A stretch of DNA of 64,000 nucleotides from CAVTWH01 sp963850915 (GCA_963850915.1 CAWKND010000014.1:124001-188000); one strand, 5' to 3'; shown: positions 9,971 to 19,837, numbered from the stretch's first letter. Notes: generated by a model not told the origin, from the letters alone. Program-made: numbers and translations.

Positions 9971-10566
9971 CCCGGCTGCTGACCGCGTTCGACTGCACGG
10001 TCGTCGCGGCGGTCGACAACGGACCGGCGCTGCTGCCCGCGCTGCTGGAGCACCGGCCGGACGTGGCGGTCGTCGATGTCCGGCTGCCGCCTACTTTTAC
10101 CGATGAGGGGCTGCAGGCGGCGATCGCGGCCCGGCAACGGGTACCCGGGCTGCCGGTACTCATCCTCTCCCAGCACGTGGAGCAGCTCTACGCCCGGGAG
10201 CTGCTGGCCGACCGGCACGGTGGCGTCGGGTACCTGCTGAAGGACCGGGTCTCCGACGTGGCGCAGTTCGTGGCGTCAGTACGCCAGGTGGCCGGCGGCG
10301 GTACCGTCATGGACCCCGAAGTGGTCGCCCAACTGCTCAACCGCAACACCGCCAACCAGCCGCTGACCTCGCTCACCGCCCGCGAGCGGGAGGTACTCGC
10401 GCTCGTCGCCGAGGGGCGGTCGAACCTGGCGGTCGCCGGTCGCCTGTTCATCACCGAGAAGGCGGTCAGCAAGCACATCAACAACATCCTCAGCAAGCTC
10501 GGCCTACCGCCCTCGGACGACGACAACCGCCGGGTGCTCGCCGTGCTGGCCTACCTCAACAGCTGA
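9922..10566 (+). CDS. LuxR/NarL-family response regulator
   Basis: A 214-residue DNA-binding response regulator. The receiver domain (1-120) has the acidic pair near the N-terminus (IAED), the phosphorylated Asp at about residue 52 (VAVVDVRLPP) and the conserved Lys in YLLKDRV. The LuxR-type helix-turn-helix covers about 148-195 (LTAREREVLALVAEGRSN and KAVSKHINNILSKLGL). The GTG start lies within the kinase gene. The partner is the kinase just upstream; the likely targets are its own operon and the divergent MMPL exporter, which is inference. Confidence 0.93.
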   Translation: MRVVIAEDLTLLRDGLTRLLTAFDCTVVAAVDNGPALLPALLEHRPDVAVVDVRLPPTFTDEGLQAAIAARQRVPGLPVLILSQHVEQLYARELLADRHGGVGYLLKDRVSDVAQFVASVRQVAGGGTVMDPEVVAQLLNRNTANQPLTSLTAREREVLALVAEGRSNLAVAGRLFITEKAVSKHINNILSKLGLPPSDDDNRRVLAVLAYLNS

Positions 10567-10617
10567 GGCCCAGCCGCACCCTGCCGGCCGTGGCCGGTGG
10601 ACGGAGGGGCGGTGGCC

Positions 10618-10623
10618 TAGGCT
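10618..10623 (+). promoter_or_regulatory. -10 box TAGGCT, leaderless start
   Basis: TAGGCT ends 7 bases before the GTG of the methyltransferase gene, and no Shine-Dalgarno sequence is present. This is the spacing expected for transcription starting at the start codon. Confidence 0.5.
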
Positions 10624-10630
10624 CGCAGGC

Positions 10631-11365
10631 GTGGAGCGAACGCAGACCCGGCCGCACGGACCGCGTACGGCGGCGATCTGGGCCACCCTGCGCGCCGGCC
10701 TCGCCGGGCGTACCGGCCTGACGGTGCTGGACGTGGGCGGCGGGACGGGCGGCTTCGCGGTACCGCTGGCCGAGGCCGGGCACCGGGTGACCGTGGTGGA
10801 CACCAGCCCCGACGCGCTGGCCGCGCTCACCCGGCGGGCCGCCGAGACCGGGACAGCCGACCGGATCACCGCGGTGCAGGGCGATGCCGACCAGCTCGCC
10901 GACCTGATCGAGGCCGGCTCGATCGACCTGGTGCTGTGCCACAGCGTGCTGGAGGTGGTCGACGACCCGACCCGGGCCGCGAACGCCCTGGCCGGCACGC
11001 TGCGCCCGGGAGCCGCCGCGAGCATCGTGGTCGCCAACCGGGCCGCGGCGGTGATCTCCCGGGCGGTCAACGGCCACCTGGCCGCGGCGGTCGAGGTGGT
11101 GCGGGATCCGGACGGACGGGCCGGGGTGGGCGACAAGCTGCGCCGGCGCTTCACCGCGGCCGGGGCGACCGCGCTGCTCGCCGCGGCGGGGCTCGCGGTC
11201 GAGAAGATCCACGGGGTACGGGTGCTGGCCGACCTGGTACCCGGTGCGGTCGCCGACGCCGACCCCGCCGCGCTGCTCGCACTCGAGCTGGCGCTGGCCG
11301 ACGAGCCGCCCTACCGGGACCTGGCCACCCAGCTACACCTGTTCTGCCGCAAGACTTCTGCATGA
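10631..11365 (+). CDS. SAM-dependent class I methyltransferase
   Basis: A 244-residue Rossmann-fold methyltransferase. Motif I is VLDVGGGTGGFAVPLAEAG (about 34-52), followed by the acidic loop VTVVDTSPDAL and VQGDADQL. CHSVLEVVDDP is the motif IV region. The substrate is not recognisable. It starts with GTG and ends in ATGA overlapping the phosphodiesterase-like gene, so the two form an operon. Such pairs are common upstream of dinB in related actinobacteria. Confidence 0.85.
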   Translation: MERTQTRPHGPRTAAIWATLRAGLAGRTGLTVLDVGGGTGGFAVPLAEAGHRVTVVDTSPDALAALTRRAAETGTADRITAVQGDADQLADLIEAGSIDLVLCHSVLEVVDDPTRAANALAGTLRPGAAASIVVANRAAAVISRAVNGHLAAAVEVVRDPDGRAGVGDKLRRRFTAAGATALLAAAGLAVEKIHGVRVLADLVPGAVADADPAALLALELALADEPPYRDLATQLHLFCRKTSA

Positions 11366-12516
11366 CCCAGGCGCCGGTCGTCCCACGCTACGGCTCAGCC
11401 AGCCTGGCCGACATCCTGCCCAGCGCACTCGCCGCGCTCGGCGTACCCGGTGCCCCCGACCCGCTGCGCCTGCGCCCGGCGCTGGACGGGGTACGCCGGA
11501 TCGGGGTACTGCTGCTCGACGGCCTCGGGTACCAGCTCCTCCCGGCCGCCGCCCGGGTCAGTCCGGTACTCGCCGACGTGCTGGCCGGCCGGCTCGGTCA
11601 GCTCACCGAACTGACCTGCGGCTTCCCGTCCACCACCCCGACCAGCCTGGTGAGCCTCGGGACCGGTACCGCGCCCGGCGCACACGGCATCCTCGGCTTC
11701 ACGCTGAACATCCCGGGTACCGCCGAAGTCCTCACCCACATCCTCTGGCGCGACCAGCCCGCCCCCGCGCGGTGGCAGCCGGTACCCACGGAGTTCACCG
11801 TGGCCGCGGCGGCCGGCGTGCACGGCAGTGCCGTCCTCGACAGCCGGTTCATCAACAGTGGACTGACCACGGCGGCGTACGGCGGCGCCCGGATGGTGGC
11901 CGGCAGCGGGGTCGACGAGGTGGCCGCCGGGATGCTGCGCGAGCTGGCCGGACCCGCGCCGAACCTGGTCTACGGCTACCACGGCCAGGTGGACAGCGAC
12001 GGGCACGTCTACGGCCTGGGCTCGAGCCAGTGGCAGGACGCGGTACGCGACGTCGACCGGCTGCTCAACCTGCTGCTGGACGGGCTGCCGGCGGACGCCG
12101 CGCTGCTGGTCACCGCGGACCACGGACAGCTCGACATCCCGGCCGAGCGGCGCTTCGATCTGGACGCCGACCCCCGGCTGGCGGCCGGCATCCGGGTGGT
12201 GGCCGGCGAGCCCCGCGTGCGCTATCTGCACACTCTCCCAGGGGCGGTGGACGACGTACTGGCCGCTTGGCGTGGCGTACTCGGGCCGGCTGCCTGGGTG
12301 GTACCCCGGGCGGAGGCGGTCGCGGGTGGCTGGTTCGGGCCGGTACCCGAGGCGCACCTGCAGCGCATCGGCGATGTGGTGGCGGTGTGCAACGACGACT
12401 GGGCGGTGCTGGCCACAGCACACGAGCCGCCGACGGTACCCAAGCTGATCGCCTTCCACGGCTCCTGGACGGCGGCCGAGATGACCATCCCGCTGATGCT
12501 GCTCCGGCGCGCCTGA
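11362..12516 (+). CDS. Alkaline phosphatase superfamily / nucleotide pyrophosphatase-like protein
   Basis: A 384-residue metal-dependent hydrolase of the alkaline phosphatase superfamily (type I phosphodiesterase branch). Metal-site landmarks: GVLLLDGLGYQ (first Asp), FPSTTPTSLVSLGTG (nucleophile Thr region), HGQVDSDGHVYG and TADHGQLD (metal-binding Asp/His). No signal peptide is apparent, so it is probably cytoplasmic. It is translationally coupled to the methyltransferase by ATGA. The physiological substrate is unknown. Confidence 0.88.
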   Translation: MTQAPVVPRYGSASLADILPSALAALGVPGAPDPLRLRPALDGVRRIGVLLLDGLGYQLLPAAARVSPVLADVLAGRLGQLTELTCGFPSTTPTSLVSLGTGTAPGAHGILGFTLNIPGTAEVLTHILWRDQPAPARWQPVPTEFTVAAAAGVHGSAVLDSRFINSGLTTAAYGGARMVAGSGVDEVAAGMLRELAGPAPNLVYGYHGQVDSDGHVYGLGSSQWQDAVRDVDRLLNLLLDGLPADAALLVTADHGQLDIPAERRFDLDADPRLAAGIRVVAGEPRVRYLHTLPGAVDDVLAAWRGVLGPAAWVVPRAEAVAGGWFGPVPEAHLQRIGDVVAVCNDDWAVLATAHEPPTVPKLIAFHGSWTAAEMTIPLMLLRRA

Positions 12517-12551
12517 CCAGCGCACAAGTACGCGATGTCGGTGGCGGGCGC

Positions 12552-12557
12552 TAGCCT
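12552..12557 (+). promoter_or_regulatory. -10 box TAGCCT, leaderless start of dinB
   Basis: TAGCCT lies 6 bases before the dinB GTG in a 47-base gap without a ribosome binding site. The spacing fits a leaderless transcript. Confidence 0.5.
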
Positions 12558-12563
12558 CGCGAC

Positions 12564-13862
12564 GTGGGGCGCAGTCAGCAGGTACCGCGCGGCGAGCTGG
12601 ACGGATTCGGCGCGGACGCCGACGACAGCGGCTGCCCGATCCTGCATGTGGACATGGACGCGTTCTACTGCTCGGTGGAGACCCGGCGCCGTCCCGAGCT
12701 ACGCGGCCGGCCGGTCATCGTGGGCGGCATCGGACCCCGGGGCGTGGTCAGTTCGGCCAGCTACGAGGCCCGGGCATTCGGGGTACGCAGCGCCATGCCC
12801 AGCGTGCGGGCCCGCCGGCTGTGCCCGCAGGCGGTCTTCCTGCCACCCGACTTCACCGAATACAGCGCCGCGTCAAACGCCGTGATGCGGATCTTCCGGG
12901 CGATCACCCCACTGGTCGAGCCGCTCTCCATGGACGAGGCGTTCCTCGACGTGACCGGCGCCCGCCGGCTGCTCGGCCCGTCCGCCGGGATCGCCGCGCT
13001 GATCCGCCGCACGGTCACCGAGGAGCAGTCGCTTACCTGCTCGGTGGGGGTCGCACCGACGAAGTTCGTTGCCAAGTTGGCCTCCACCCGGGCCAAGCCG
13101 GACGGCGTCGTGGTCGTACCCGCCGACCGGGTCCTCGAATACCTGCACCCGCTGCCGGTCGGGGCGCTGTGGGGGGTGGGCGAACGCAGCGCCGAGGTAC
13201 TCGCCCGGCTGGGCATGCGTACCGTCGGCGACCTCGCGCACGCGTCGGTCGGCCTGCTGCGCTCCGGACTCGGCAGCGCCGCGGCCGAGCACCTGCACGA
13301 ACTGGCCTGGGGCCGGGATCCGCGCCCGGTCGAGCCGACCCAGGTGGAGAAGTCGATCGGCGCCGAGACCACATTCGACACTGACGTCGCCGACCCGGAA
13401 CAGCTCCGTCGGGCGCTGCTGGCACTGGCCGGCAAGGCGGCCGGCCGGCTGCGGGGTGCCGGCCTGGTCGGGCGCACCGTCTCGGTGAAGGTACGGTTCG
13501 CCGACTTCCGGACGATCAGCCGCTCGCGCACGCTGCCCACCCCGACGGACGTGACCAAGGAGATCTTCGAGACCGCCTGGGCACTATTCGACGCTTTGCA
13601 CTCTGGTGACCGGATTCGCCTCGTCGGAGTACGCCTCGAGGGGCTGCTCGACGCAGCGGCGGCGCCCCGCCAGCCGTCCCTCGACGCGCGGGATCGGGGG
13701 TGGCGGGAGGCCGAGCGGGCAGCTGACGCGGCGGTGGCCCGGTTCGGCACCGCCGCGGTCCGGCCGGCCAGTCTGCTGAGGGGTGAACGGGTGGCAGACG
13801 GCGAGTGGTCGGGTGGGATCGGCCCCTGGCAGCCACCGCCGAGCGAAATTCCAGACAGCTGA
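12564..13862 (+). CDS. dinB: DNA polymerase IV, DinB
   Basis: A 432-residue Y-family translesion polymerase. Catalytic motifs are intact: HVDMDAFYCSVE near residue 30 and EPLSMDEAFLDV near 117-128. This contrasts with the dead ImuB upstream. A thumb helix-hairpin-helix region follows (LPVGALWGVGERSAEVLARLG) and then the little-finger domain (KSIGAETTF and beyond). A possible clamp-binding peptide QPSLDA is near residue 372. GTG start. dinB next to a DUF3040 gene is a standard actinobacterial neighbourhood close to the dcw cluster. Confidence 0.95.
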   Translation: MGRSQQVPRGELDGFGADADDSGCPILHVDMDAFYCSVETRRRPELRGRPVIVGGIGPRGVVSSASYEARAFGVRSAMPSVRARRLCPQAVFLPPDFTEYSAASNAVMRIFRAITPLVEPLSMDEAFLDVTGARRLLGPSAGIAALIRRTVTEEQSLTCSVGVAPTKFVAKLASTRAKPDGVVVVPADRVLEYLHPLPVGALWGVGERSAEVLARLGMRTVGDLAHASVGLLRSGLGSAAAEHLHELAWGRDPRPVEPTQVEKSIGAETTFDTDVADPEQLRRALLALAGKAAGRLRGAGLVGRTVSVKVRFADFRTISRSRTLPTPTDVTKEIFETAWALFDALHSGDRIRLVGVRLEGLLDAAAAPRQPSLDARDRGWREAERAADAAVARFGTAAVRPASLLRGERVADGEWSGGIGPWQPPPSEIPDS

Positions 13863-13911
13863 TCGTCGTCCGCCTTTCGGACATGCGTACCCGCTCGTAG
13901 ACTTGCCGGTA

Positions 13912-13929
13912 AGCAGTCGCCTGACTGCT
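13912..13929 (+). terminator. Small hairpin after dinB
   Basis: AGCAGTC (13912-13918) pairs perfectly with GACTGCT (13923-13929) around a 4-base loop, 50 bases after the dinB stop. There is no T-run. It could slow transcription or belong to the leader of the next gene. Confidence 0.35.
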
Positions 13930-13979
13930 ACGGTCTGCCGATCCCACCGGATCGGCATCGGCGACCGGGGAGGAGTGCC

Positions 13980-14366
13980 GTGCCGCTCTCGGAACACGAG
14001 CAGCGGCTGTTCGAGCAGATCGAACGGTCGCTTGCCGAGGACCCCAAGTTCGCCTCGGCAGTGCGCGCCAGCGATCCACGTCTGCATGCACGACGCCGGC
14101 TGGTGATCGCAGCTGTCCTCGTCGTCGTAGGTCTGTTCCTGGTTGTCGTCGGGGTGAGTACCCAGCCACTCGTCGGTGTCTTCGGCTTCATCGTGATGCT
14201 CGGCGCGGCAGCGTTCGGGTTGAGCGCGATAGTCCGCAGCCGCAACACGACCGAGCTGCGGGCAGTCGACGGCACCGCGTCCCGTCCCACCCGACGCGCA
14301 TCCCGCGGATCCTTCATCGATCGGTTGGAGGAGCGCTGGCGCCAGCGCCCCGAAGGTGATCGTTGA
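13980..14366 (+). CDS. DUF3040 membrane protein
   Basis: A 128-residue protein. The N-terminus MPLSEHEQRLFEQIERSL is the hallmark of DUF3040, an actinobacterial family of unknown function. Two hydrophobic segments lie near residues 39-60 and 63-82, with a basic tail (RASRGSFIDRLEERW). The GTG start has GGGGAGGAG just upstream. It is commonly found between dinB and the mra operon, which suggests a link to growth or division but is not evidence for a mechanism. A strong terminator follows. Confidence 0.9.
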   Translation: MPLSEHEQRLFEQIERSLAEDPKFASAVRASDPRLHARRRLVIAAVLVVVGLFLVVVGVSTQPLVGVFGFIVMLGAAAFGLSAIVRSRNTTELRAVDGTASRPTRRASRGSFIDRLEERWRQRPEGDR

Positions 14367-14384
14367 GCGCACAGTTCAGCAGCT

Positions 14385-14421
14385 GAGAGGCCCCGTGACC
14401 TGGTAGGTCACGGGGCCTCTC
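14385..14421. terminator. Strong bidirectional hairpin terminator
   Basis: A perfect 16-bp inverted repeat (14385-14400 with 14406-14421) around the loop TGGTA, placed between the converging DUF3040 and transglutaminase genes. It has no long T-run, as is usual in GC-rich actinobacteria. The symmetry lets it serve both strands. Confidence 0.9.
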
Positions 14422-14458
14422 GCTGTCGGTACTGGTATCCGCCTCGACGCCGGGGAAC

Positions 14459-16927
14459 TCAGCTGGAGCGGTTGGGGAACAGCCGGCGCGGGTTGAAGGC
14501 CCTGGTCACGGCGTCACTGGTACGCCCGACGGCGGTGTTGACCGCCAGCGCCCCGGCGTTGAGCCGCAGCCGCCAGCGCTGCAGCGTCGACCGGGGGAAC
14601 AGCGTTGCCCGCAGGCGGGTACGCCGGGACACGTGCTCACCCAGCGCCCGCCGGATCGCCCGTACCGACGCGGCGAGATCCCGGCTGGCGACCGGCGTAC
14701 GGGCATAGCGCGCCCGCTCCTCCGCGTGTGCCACCAGGGTCGCGGCCTCCTCGGGTGGCCCGGTCAACCGCAGCCGGTGTACCACCCGGGCGGCGGTGAC
14801 CCGGGGCGTCTCCGCGGGATCCACCGGTACCTGGTAGTCGACGAGCGTGTCCAGCAGTTCGTCCCAGGCGTCGTGGGCAGCGAGCCGGGCGCCTTCGCCC
14901 TCCGGCCCCAGCGCGTCGACGACGTACATGGTGCCGGCGGCGGCCACCTCCGGTGGCGGGGCACTGCCCCGGCGGGACCGTACCGGCAGCCGGCGCCGGC
15001 GTACCGACGAGCGGCGTAGCGCAGGCAGCAGGAGCAGCACGACGATCAGCGCCGCCCCGCCGAGTACCCACCATTGCCAGGTCGATGCCTGCTTCGTCAG
15101 GCCAGCGCCGCCGCCCCCAATGCCGTTCGGACCATCCGGGTCGTGCGGGTTGGTGCTGGCACCCGGGCCGCCGGAGGCCCCGGCACCCGGGTTGGCGCCG
15201 CTCGGGCCGGTGGTCGGCGTGTCCAGCGGCTTGTTCGGGTCGGGCGCCCAGGCCGAGGGCGCCGAGCCACCGATGTGCGCCGGTGGGGTGGCGTCGAAGG
15301 GTACCCAGCCGAAGCCGCTGAAGTAGACCTCGGTCCAGGCGTGCAGGTTGTTGTTGGTCAGCTGGTAGGTCTGACCCTCCTTGGTACTGCCGCGGGTGAA
15401 GCCGAACGCGACCCGCGCCGGGATGTGCGCCTGCCGGACCAGCCAGGCCAGCGCGGCGGCGTACTGCTCGCAGTACCCGGTCTTGTTGTTGAGGAAGCTG
15501 ACGATGTCGTCGGTACCGGTGGTGTGCTTCGCGGTGAGCGAGTAGCTGAAGTGGTTGGCCTCGGAGAAGTAGTCATAGAGCGCGCGTACCTGGTCGTACT
15601 CGGTGGCCTTGTCCGCGGTCAGGGTGTTGACCAGGGTGGCGATCTGATCCACCGCGGGTACCTGGGTGTACTGCTGCACCATCGGGTCGTCCGGGCCGAG
15701 TGCCGGCGCCGAGCGCAGTGCGTCCTGGGTGTAGCTGGTACGCACGTAGTCGAAGCTGTACTTCTTGCCCTTCGTGGTCGTGCGGTTGGAGTAGACGACC
15801 TGGCTGGACGGGTCGTACGCCCACTTGCCGTCGACCTTCTGGGTCTTGGTCAGCGACGTGTAGACGGGCAGCAGGCCGAGCGTCAGGTCGACGATCTCCA
15901 CCGAGGCGTGGTAGCTGCCCTGGGTGACCCCGGCCGCGGTGACCGTCGGGTCGGGCAGCGGGTTGCTCAACGACTGGCCGTGCTGCACCGGGCGGGTACC
16001 GAAGCCGGCCGGGGTGACCTGGTCGGCGACCCCGAACCGCAGGTAGTACGGGTTGGGGTCGGTGGTGGTCACCTTGGCCATCACGAACGACTGCTGCGCG
16101 TTGAGCTGGCCGGAGAGGGTTGCGAAGAGGCTGACCGAGCTGCCGTTGCCGTTCCCGCCGCCGATACCGTCGCCGTCCCCACCGACCCCGACACCGAACT
16201 GGCCGAGCAGGCCGCCACCGAGTCCGGGGATGGCCAGCGGCAGCAGGATCGCGGCCAGCACGCCGACCACGGCGAGCCGCCGGCCGGCCGCGGCCAGCGG
16301 CGAGGGCTCCCACATGTCGACGTCGCGCCCGTCGCCGGTGAACCGCCGCCCGAAGCGGCGTACCCGCTCCACGTTGTCGGTACCGAGCAGCCACAGGTAG
16401 CCGCTGGCCGCGACCGCGAAGCTCAGGAACATCACGCCGTCGGTGTGCACCATCACCGGGATGGAGTAGAGCGGCAGCATGGCCATGCCGGCCAGGGCCG
16501 GTCGGCGCAGCCCGACGACGCACAGGTCGATCACGATGGCGACCAGGCCCACCCCGGCCATGGCCAGGAAGAGCAGGCTCTGCCGATCGGGTACCGGCAC
16601 CGCCAGGTCACGGATGTCCTGGCCGGCGGAGTTGACCAGGGTGCCCCAGTGGCGCAGGGTCGCCAGCGTCGGGATGGTGCCGCCCAGCGCCGTCCCGCCG
16701 CCGAAGAACCAGGTGACCATAACGGTCAACGCGGCCGTCATGGAGACCAGCTGGGCCCAGATCGGAGCGCGCAGCTGGCGGGCCAGCATCGCCGCGCCGA
16801 CCACCGCCGCGACGGCGAAGACCACGTCGATGGCCCAGGTCCACTTGTCGAACACGGTCGCCAGCGGCGCCGTCGAGAGCAGGGTGGCCGCGCCGGCGAC
16901 CAGGCTGGTGCGGTGCCGGGGGTTCAC
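14459..16927 (-). CDS. TgpA-like transglutaminase membrane protein (DUF3488)
   Basis: About 822 residues. Six or so N-terminal helices are followed by an extracytoplasmic transglutaminase-like domain with the catalytic Cys in NNKTGYCEQYAAALAWLVR, the His in NNLHAWTEVYF and the Asp in WVPFDATPP. Then come a Gly/Pro/Ser linker and a last helix (WQWWVLGGAALIVVLLLLP) with a cytoplasmic tail. The chosen GTG at 16927 overlaps the DUF58 stop as GTGA, better than a longer frame from 17011. MoxR-DUF58-TgpA is a widespread trio. The target of the domain is unknown; an envelope protein crosslinking or hydrolysis role is inferred. Confidence 0.9.
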   Translation of the reverse strand: MNPRHRTSLVAGAATLLSTAPLATVFDKWTWAIDVVFAVAAVVGAAMLARQLRAPIWAQLVSMTAALTVMVTWFFGGGTALGGTIPTLATLRHWGTLVNSAGQDIRDLAVPVPDRQSLLFLAMAGVGLVAIVIDLCVVGLRRPALAGMAMLPLYSIPVMVHTDGVMFLSFAVAASGYLWLLGTDNVERVRRFGRRFTGDGRDVDMWEPSPLAAAGRRLAVVGVLAAILLPLAIPGLGGGLLGQFGVGVGGDGDGIGGGNGNGSSVSLFATLSGQLNAQQSFVMAKVTTTDPNPYYLRFGVADQVTPAGFGTRPVQHGQSLSNPLPDPTVTAAGVTQGSYHASVEIVDLTLGLLPVYTSLTKTQKVDGKWAYDPSSQVVYSNRTTTKGKKYSFDYVRTSYTQDALRSAPALGPDDPMVQQYTQVPAVDQIATLVNTLTADKATEYDQVRALYDYFSEANHFSYSLTAKHTTGTDDIVSFLNNKTGYCEQYAAALAWLVRQAHIPARVAFGFTRGSTKEGQTYQLTNNNLHAWTEVYFSGFGWVPFDATPPAHIGGSAPSAWAPDPNKPLDTPTTGPSGANPGAGASGGPGASTNPHDPDGPNGIGGGGAGLTKQASTWQWWVLGGAALIVVLLLLPALRRSSVRRRRLPVRSRRGSAPPPEVAAAGTMYVVDALGPEGEGARLAAHDAWDELLDTLVDYQVPVDPAETPRVTAARVVHRLRLTGPPEEAATLVAHAEERARYARTPVASRDLAASVRAIRRALGEHVSRRTRLRATLFPRSTLQRWRLRLNAGALAVNTAVGRTSDAVTRAFNPRRLFPNRSS

Positions 16928-18228
16928 CTGGTACCTCCGCCCATGCTCACCGTCTCGGCCATCGCCGCCCGCCACGCGAAGCCCTGGGTACCCTTGCCGG
17001 CCTGCGGCCACAGCCCGGCCAGCCGGTCGCCGTGGCGTACGCTGCTGACCCGCCAGCCGCTGTGCAGCATCGCCAGGGCGGTGCTGCCATGTACCCGGTC
17101 GGCCTCGGCCCGCGCCTCCTCCGGCAGGTGCAGCCAGGAACTGGTGTCGATCAGCATGCCGATGCAGGTGGCGTTGTTGGCGCGCAGCGCGCCCAGCAGT
17201 TCGGCCTCGGCCGGGCTGAGCATGCCGAACACGCCGATGATCAGTCCGCCGTCGGTGCGCCGCCGGACCCGGTCGACCAGGTGGGCGATGTCGGCGCGCG
17301 GCTCCGGGCGTACCTCGGCGAGGTAATCCAGCAGCAGCCCGTCGCCGTCGATCTCGGTGGCGTCCACGTCGATGCCGCTACCGGTGACCATCCGCAGCTT
17401 GTAGCCGTACTGGCGCAGGTGGACGGCCATGCTGGCGACCGCCGAGACGGCCCACTCGAAGCTGGCCGTCGGCCCCTCGCCCCGGTGTCCGCTGCTGCGC
17501 GTGTCGAGGACAAGCGTCGCCCGGCTCTCCCAGGGCTGCTCCTCACGGCGCACCATCAACTCGCCGGTACGCGCGGTGGAGCGCCAGTGCACCCGGCGCA
17601 GGTCGTCGCCGTGCCGGTACTCCCGGGTGGCCGCGTCGTCGTCGCCGTGGACGGCAACCGAACGGGCCCGCGAGTCCCCGGAGCCGGCGTACTCGCCGGT
17701 CAGCCGGGCGGCCGGCAGCGGCTGTACCACCGGCGTCACGGTCAGGTGGTCGACGGTGGGGAACGAGCGGGTCATCTCGCACAGCCCGAACGGGTCGGTC
17801 AGCCGTACCACCAGCGGTCCCACCTCGTAGCGCCCACGCACGTCGGCCCGCACCGTGTACGCCACCGAGCTGGCCTGGTGCCGGCCGAGCCGCTCCAGCA
17901 CCAGCCGGGGCCGGCTGCCCAGCGCGTACGGCAGCCGGTCCTCCAGCAGCAGCGTGCCGGTCGGCAGGCCGGAGAGGTTCTGCAGGCGCAGTACCACCCG
18001 GGCGTTCGCGCCCACCTGGGTGCGGTGCGGATCCAGGGTGCGGGCGCAGGCCAGCCGGTAGCGGGAGCGGCCCACGTAGGAGGCGGCCAGCAGCGGCAGG
18101 GCACCGAGCAGGATGGCCAGCCGGAGCAGGTCCCGCTCGCCGAGTACGAAGGCCACGATGGCGACCGCGATCCCGGCGGCCAGGAAGGATTTGCCCCGGG
18201 TGGTGAGGCCGTGCAGCCCTTCGCGCAT
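16924..18228 (-). CDS. DUF58 domain protein
   Basis: A 434-residue protein with two adjacent N-terminal helices (about 14-50), a beta-rich middle, and the DUF58 signature YRHGDDLRRVHWRSTARTGE near residue 205. A von Willebrand A-like region follows (RATLVLDTRSS, with ACLVL-type strands later). It partners MoxR ATPases in the bacterial MoxR-vWA systems thought to act as chaperones for envelope or metal-containing complexes. The gene starts 2 bases after moxR and overlaps the transglutaminase gene by 4 bases. Confidence 0.9.
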   Translation of the reverse strand: MREGLHGLTTRGKSFLAAGIAVAIVAFVLGERDLLRLAILLGALPLLAASYVGRSRYRLACARTLDPHRTQVGANARVVLRLQNLSGLPTGTLLLEDRLPYALGSRPRLVLERLGRHQASSVAYTVRADVRGRYEVGPLVVRLTDPFGLCEMTRSFPTVDHLTVTPVVQPLPAARLTGEYAGSGDSRARSVAVHGDDDAATREYRHGDDLRRVHWRSTARTGELMVRREEQPWESRATLVLDTRSSGHRGEGPTASFEWAVSAVASMAVHLRQYGYKLRMVTGSGIDVDATEIDGDGLLLDYLAEVRPEPRADIAHLVDRVRRRTDGGLIIGVFGMLSPAEAELLGALRANNATCIGMLIDTSSWLHLPEEARAEADRVHGSTALAMLHSGWRVSSVRHGDRLAGLWPQAGKGTQGFAWRAAMAETVSMGGGTR

Positions 18229-18230
18229 GG

Positions 18231-19301
<1,071 letters not shown>

Positions 19302-19670
19302 GGGCTTCCTCCTCGTCCTCCCCGCGCGGGCGGTCACGCGCGGCTGGTTGCGGGGTGGGGAAACGCACCCCGCCGATATGGACCTACGGTCTACCCGCCG
19401 ATCGGGTTCGATCAGCGGGCCACTGGCATCTTCTCAGGCTAGTCGGCTATTTGTGCCCCGCCGAGTGGGTCATTTGGTACACGTTATCGATGCGGTCGGC
19501 TGGGAGGTCGCGCCATTCCGGCAAATCGCGCCGCCCGAGGCAACTTGCCACCGGCTTCGTGAGTCAGCCCGGCGCGAATACCCGGCCTGATCCGTCCGGA
19601 TTTGGCACAGCGGCGGCGCGTCGATGTCGGGTACGGCCGATACAGACGGGTACCGCGGGACGGGCGGGGG
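19302..19670. other. Non-coding divergent region between moxR and leuS
   Basis: This 369-base stretch must hold the moxR promoter on the minus strand. The only clear structure is a hairpin at 19350-19373: GCGGGGTG pairs with CACCCCGC around an 8-base loop, about 50 bases before the moxR GTG, so probably in its leader. The sequence between about 19380 and 19520 is less GC-rich than the surroundings, as promoters often are. No RNA gene or small ORF with a good ribosome site was seen. Confidence 0.5.
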
Positions 19671-19676
19671 TATGAT
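19671..19676 (+). promoter_or_regulatory. -10 box TATGAT before the leuS leader peptide
   Basis: TATGAT matches the consensus -10 hexamer at five of six positions and ends 7 bases before the leader ATG at 19684. Transcription would start at or next to that ATG, giving a leaderless leader peptide. No convincing -35 box is visible. Confidence 0.6.
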
Positions 19677-19683
19677 GCGGAGC

Positions 19684-19722
19684 ATGACCCGGGCCTACCG
19701 GCTTCTTGGCGGGCCGTGCTGA
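19684..19722 (+). CDS. leuS leader peptide with tandem Leu codons
   Basis: A 12-residue ORF, MTRAYRLLGGPC, followed by TGA. The two leucines are adjacent and both use CTT, a codon that is rare in this GC-rich genome, so slow leucyl-tRNA charging would stall a ribosome here. The bases just after the Leu codons (19713-19721) form one arm of the long hairpin that precedes the attenuator. This is the layout of ribosome-mediated attenuation. The ORF is short and was identified from design rather than homology. Confidence 0.6.
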   Translation: MTRAYRLLGGPC

Positions 19723-19790
19723 CGTAGCGACGCTGACCCCGGCCACTACGCACGACAGCACGGCGACCCCTCCTGCGCGAGGGGTTTTTT
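19713..19790 (+). terminator. Attenuator of leuS: long stem plus intrinsic terminator
   Basis: GCCGTGCTG (19713-19721) pairs perfectly with CAGCACGGC (19756-19764). An inner CGTAG/CTACG pairing extends this stem. Directly after it, CCCCTC (19767-19772) pairs with GAGGGG (19779-19784) and is followed by six T residues, one of the few classical intrinsic terminators in the window. The first arm overlaps the end of the leader ORF, so ribosome position should decide which stem forms. I could not identify a single unambiguous antiterminator pairing. Confidence 0.7.
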
Positions 19791-19837
19791 CATGCCCGAT
19801 TGAGCACAGAAGTTGGCCCGCGACCCGAGGTGGAGAC

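Noticed and set aside
15074..17326. A 750-codon plus-strand frame opposite the transglutaminase gene
   Set aside because: Low-complexity His/Gln/Arg/Val composition typical of antisense frames in GC-rich DNA. The minus-strand frame has clear catalytic motifs. The same reasoning applies to long antisense frames opposite leuS, murE-murF, ftsZ and the second propeller gene.
19640..19662. T-box riboswitch motif (GGTACCGCG resembles the conserved T-box core)
   Set aside because: Three mismatches in the wider consensus. It lies upstream of the -10 box and more than 100 bases from the terminator, and GGTACC is common everywhere in this window.
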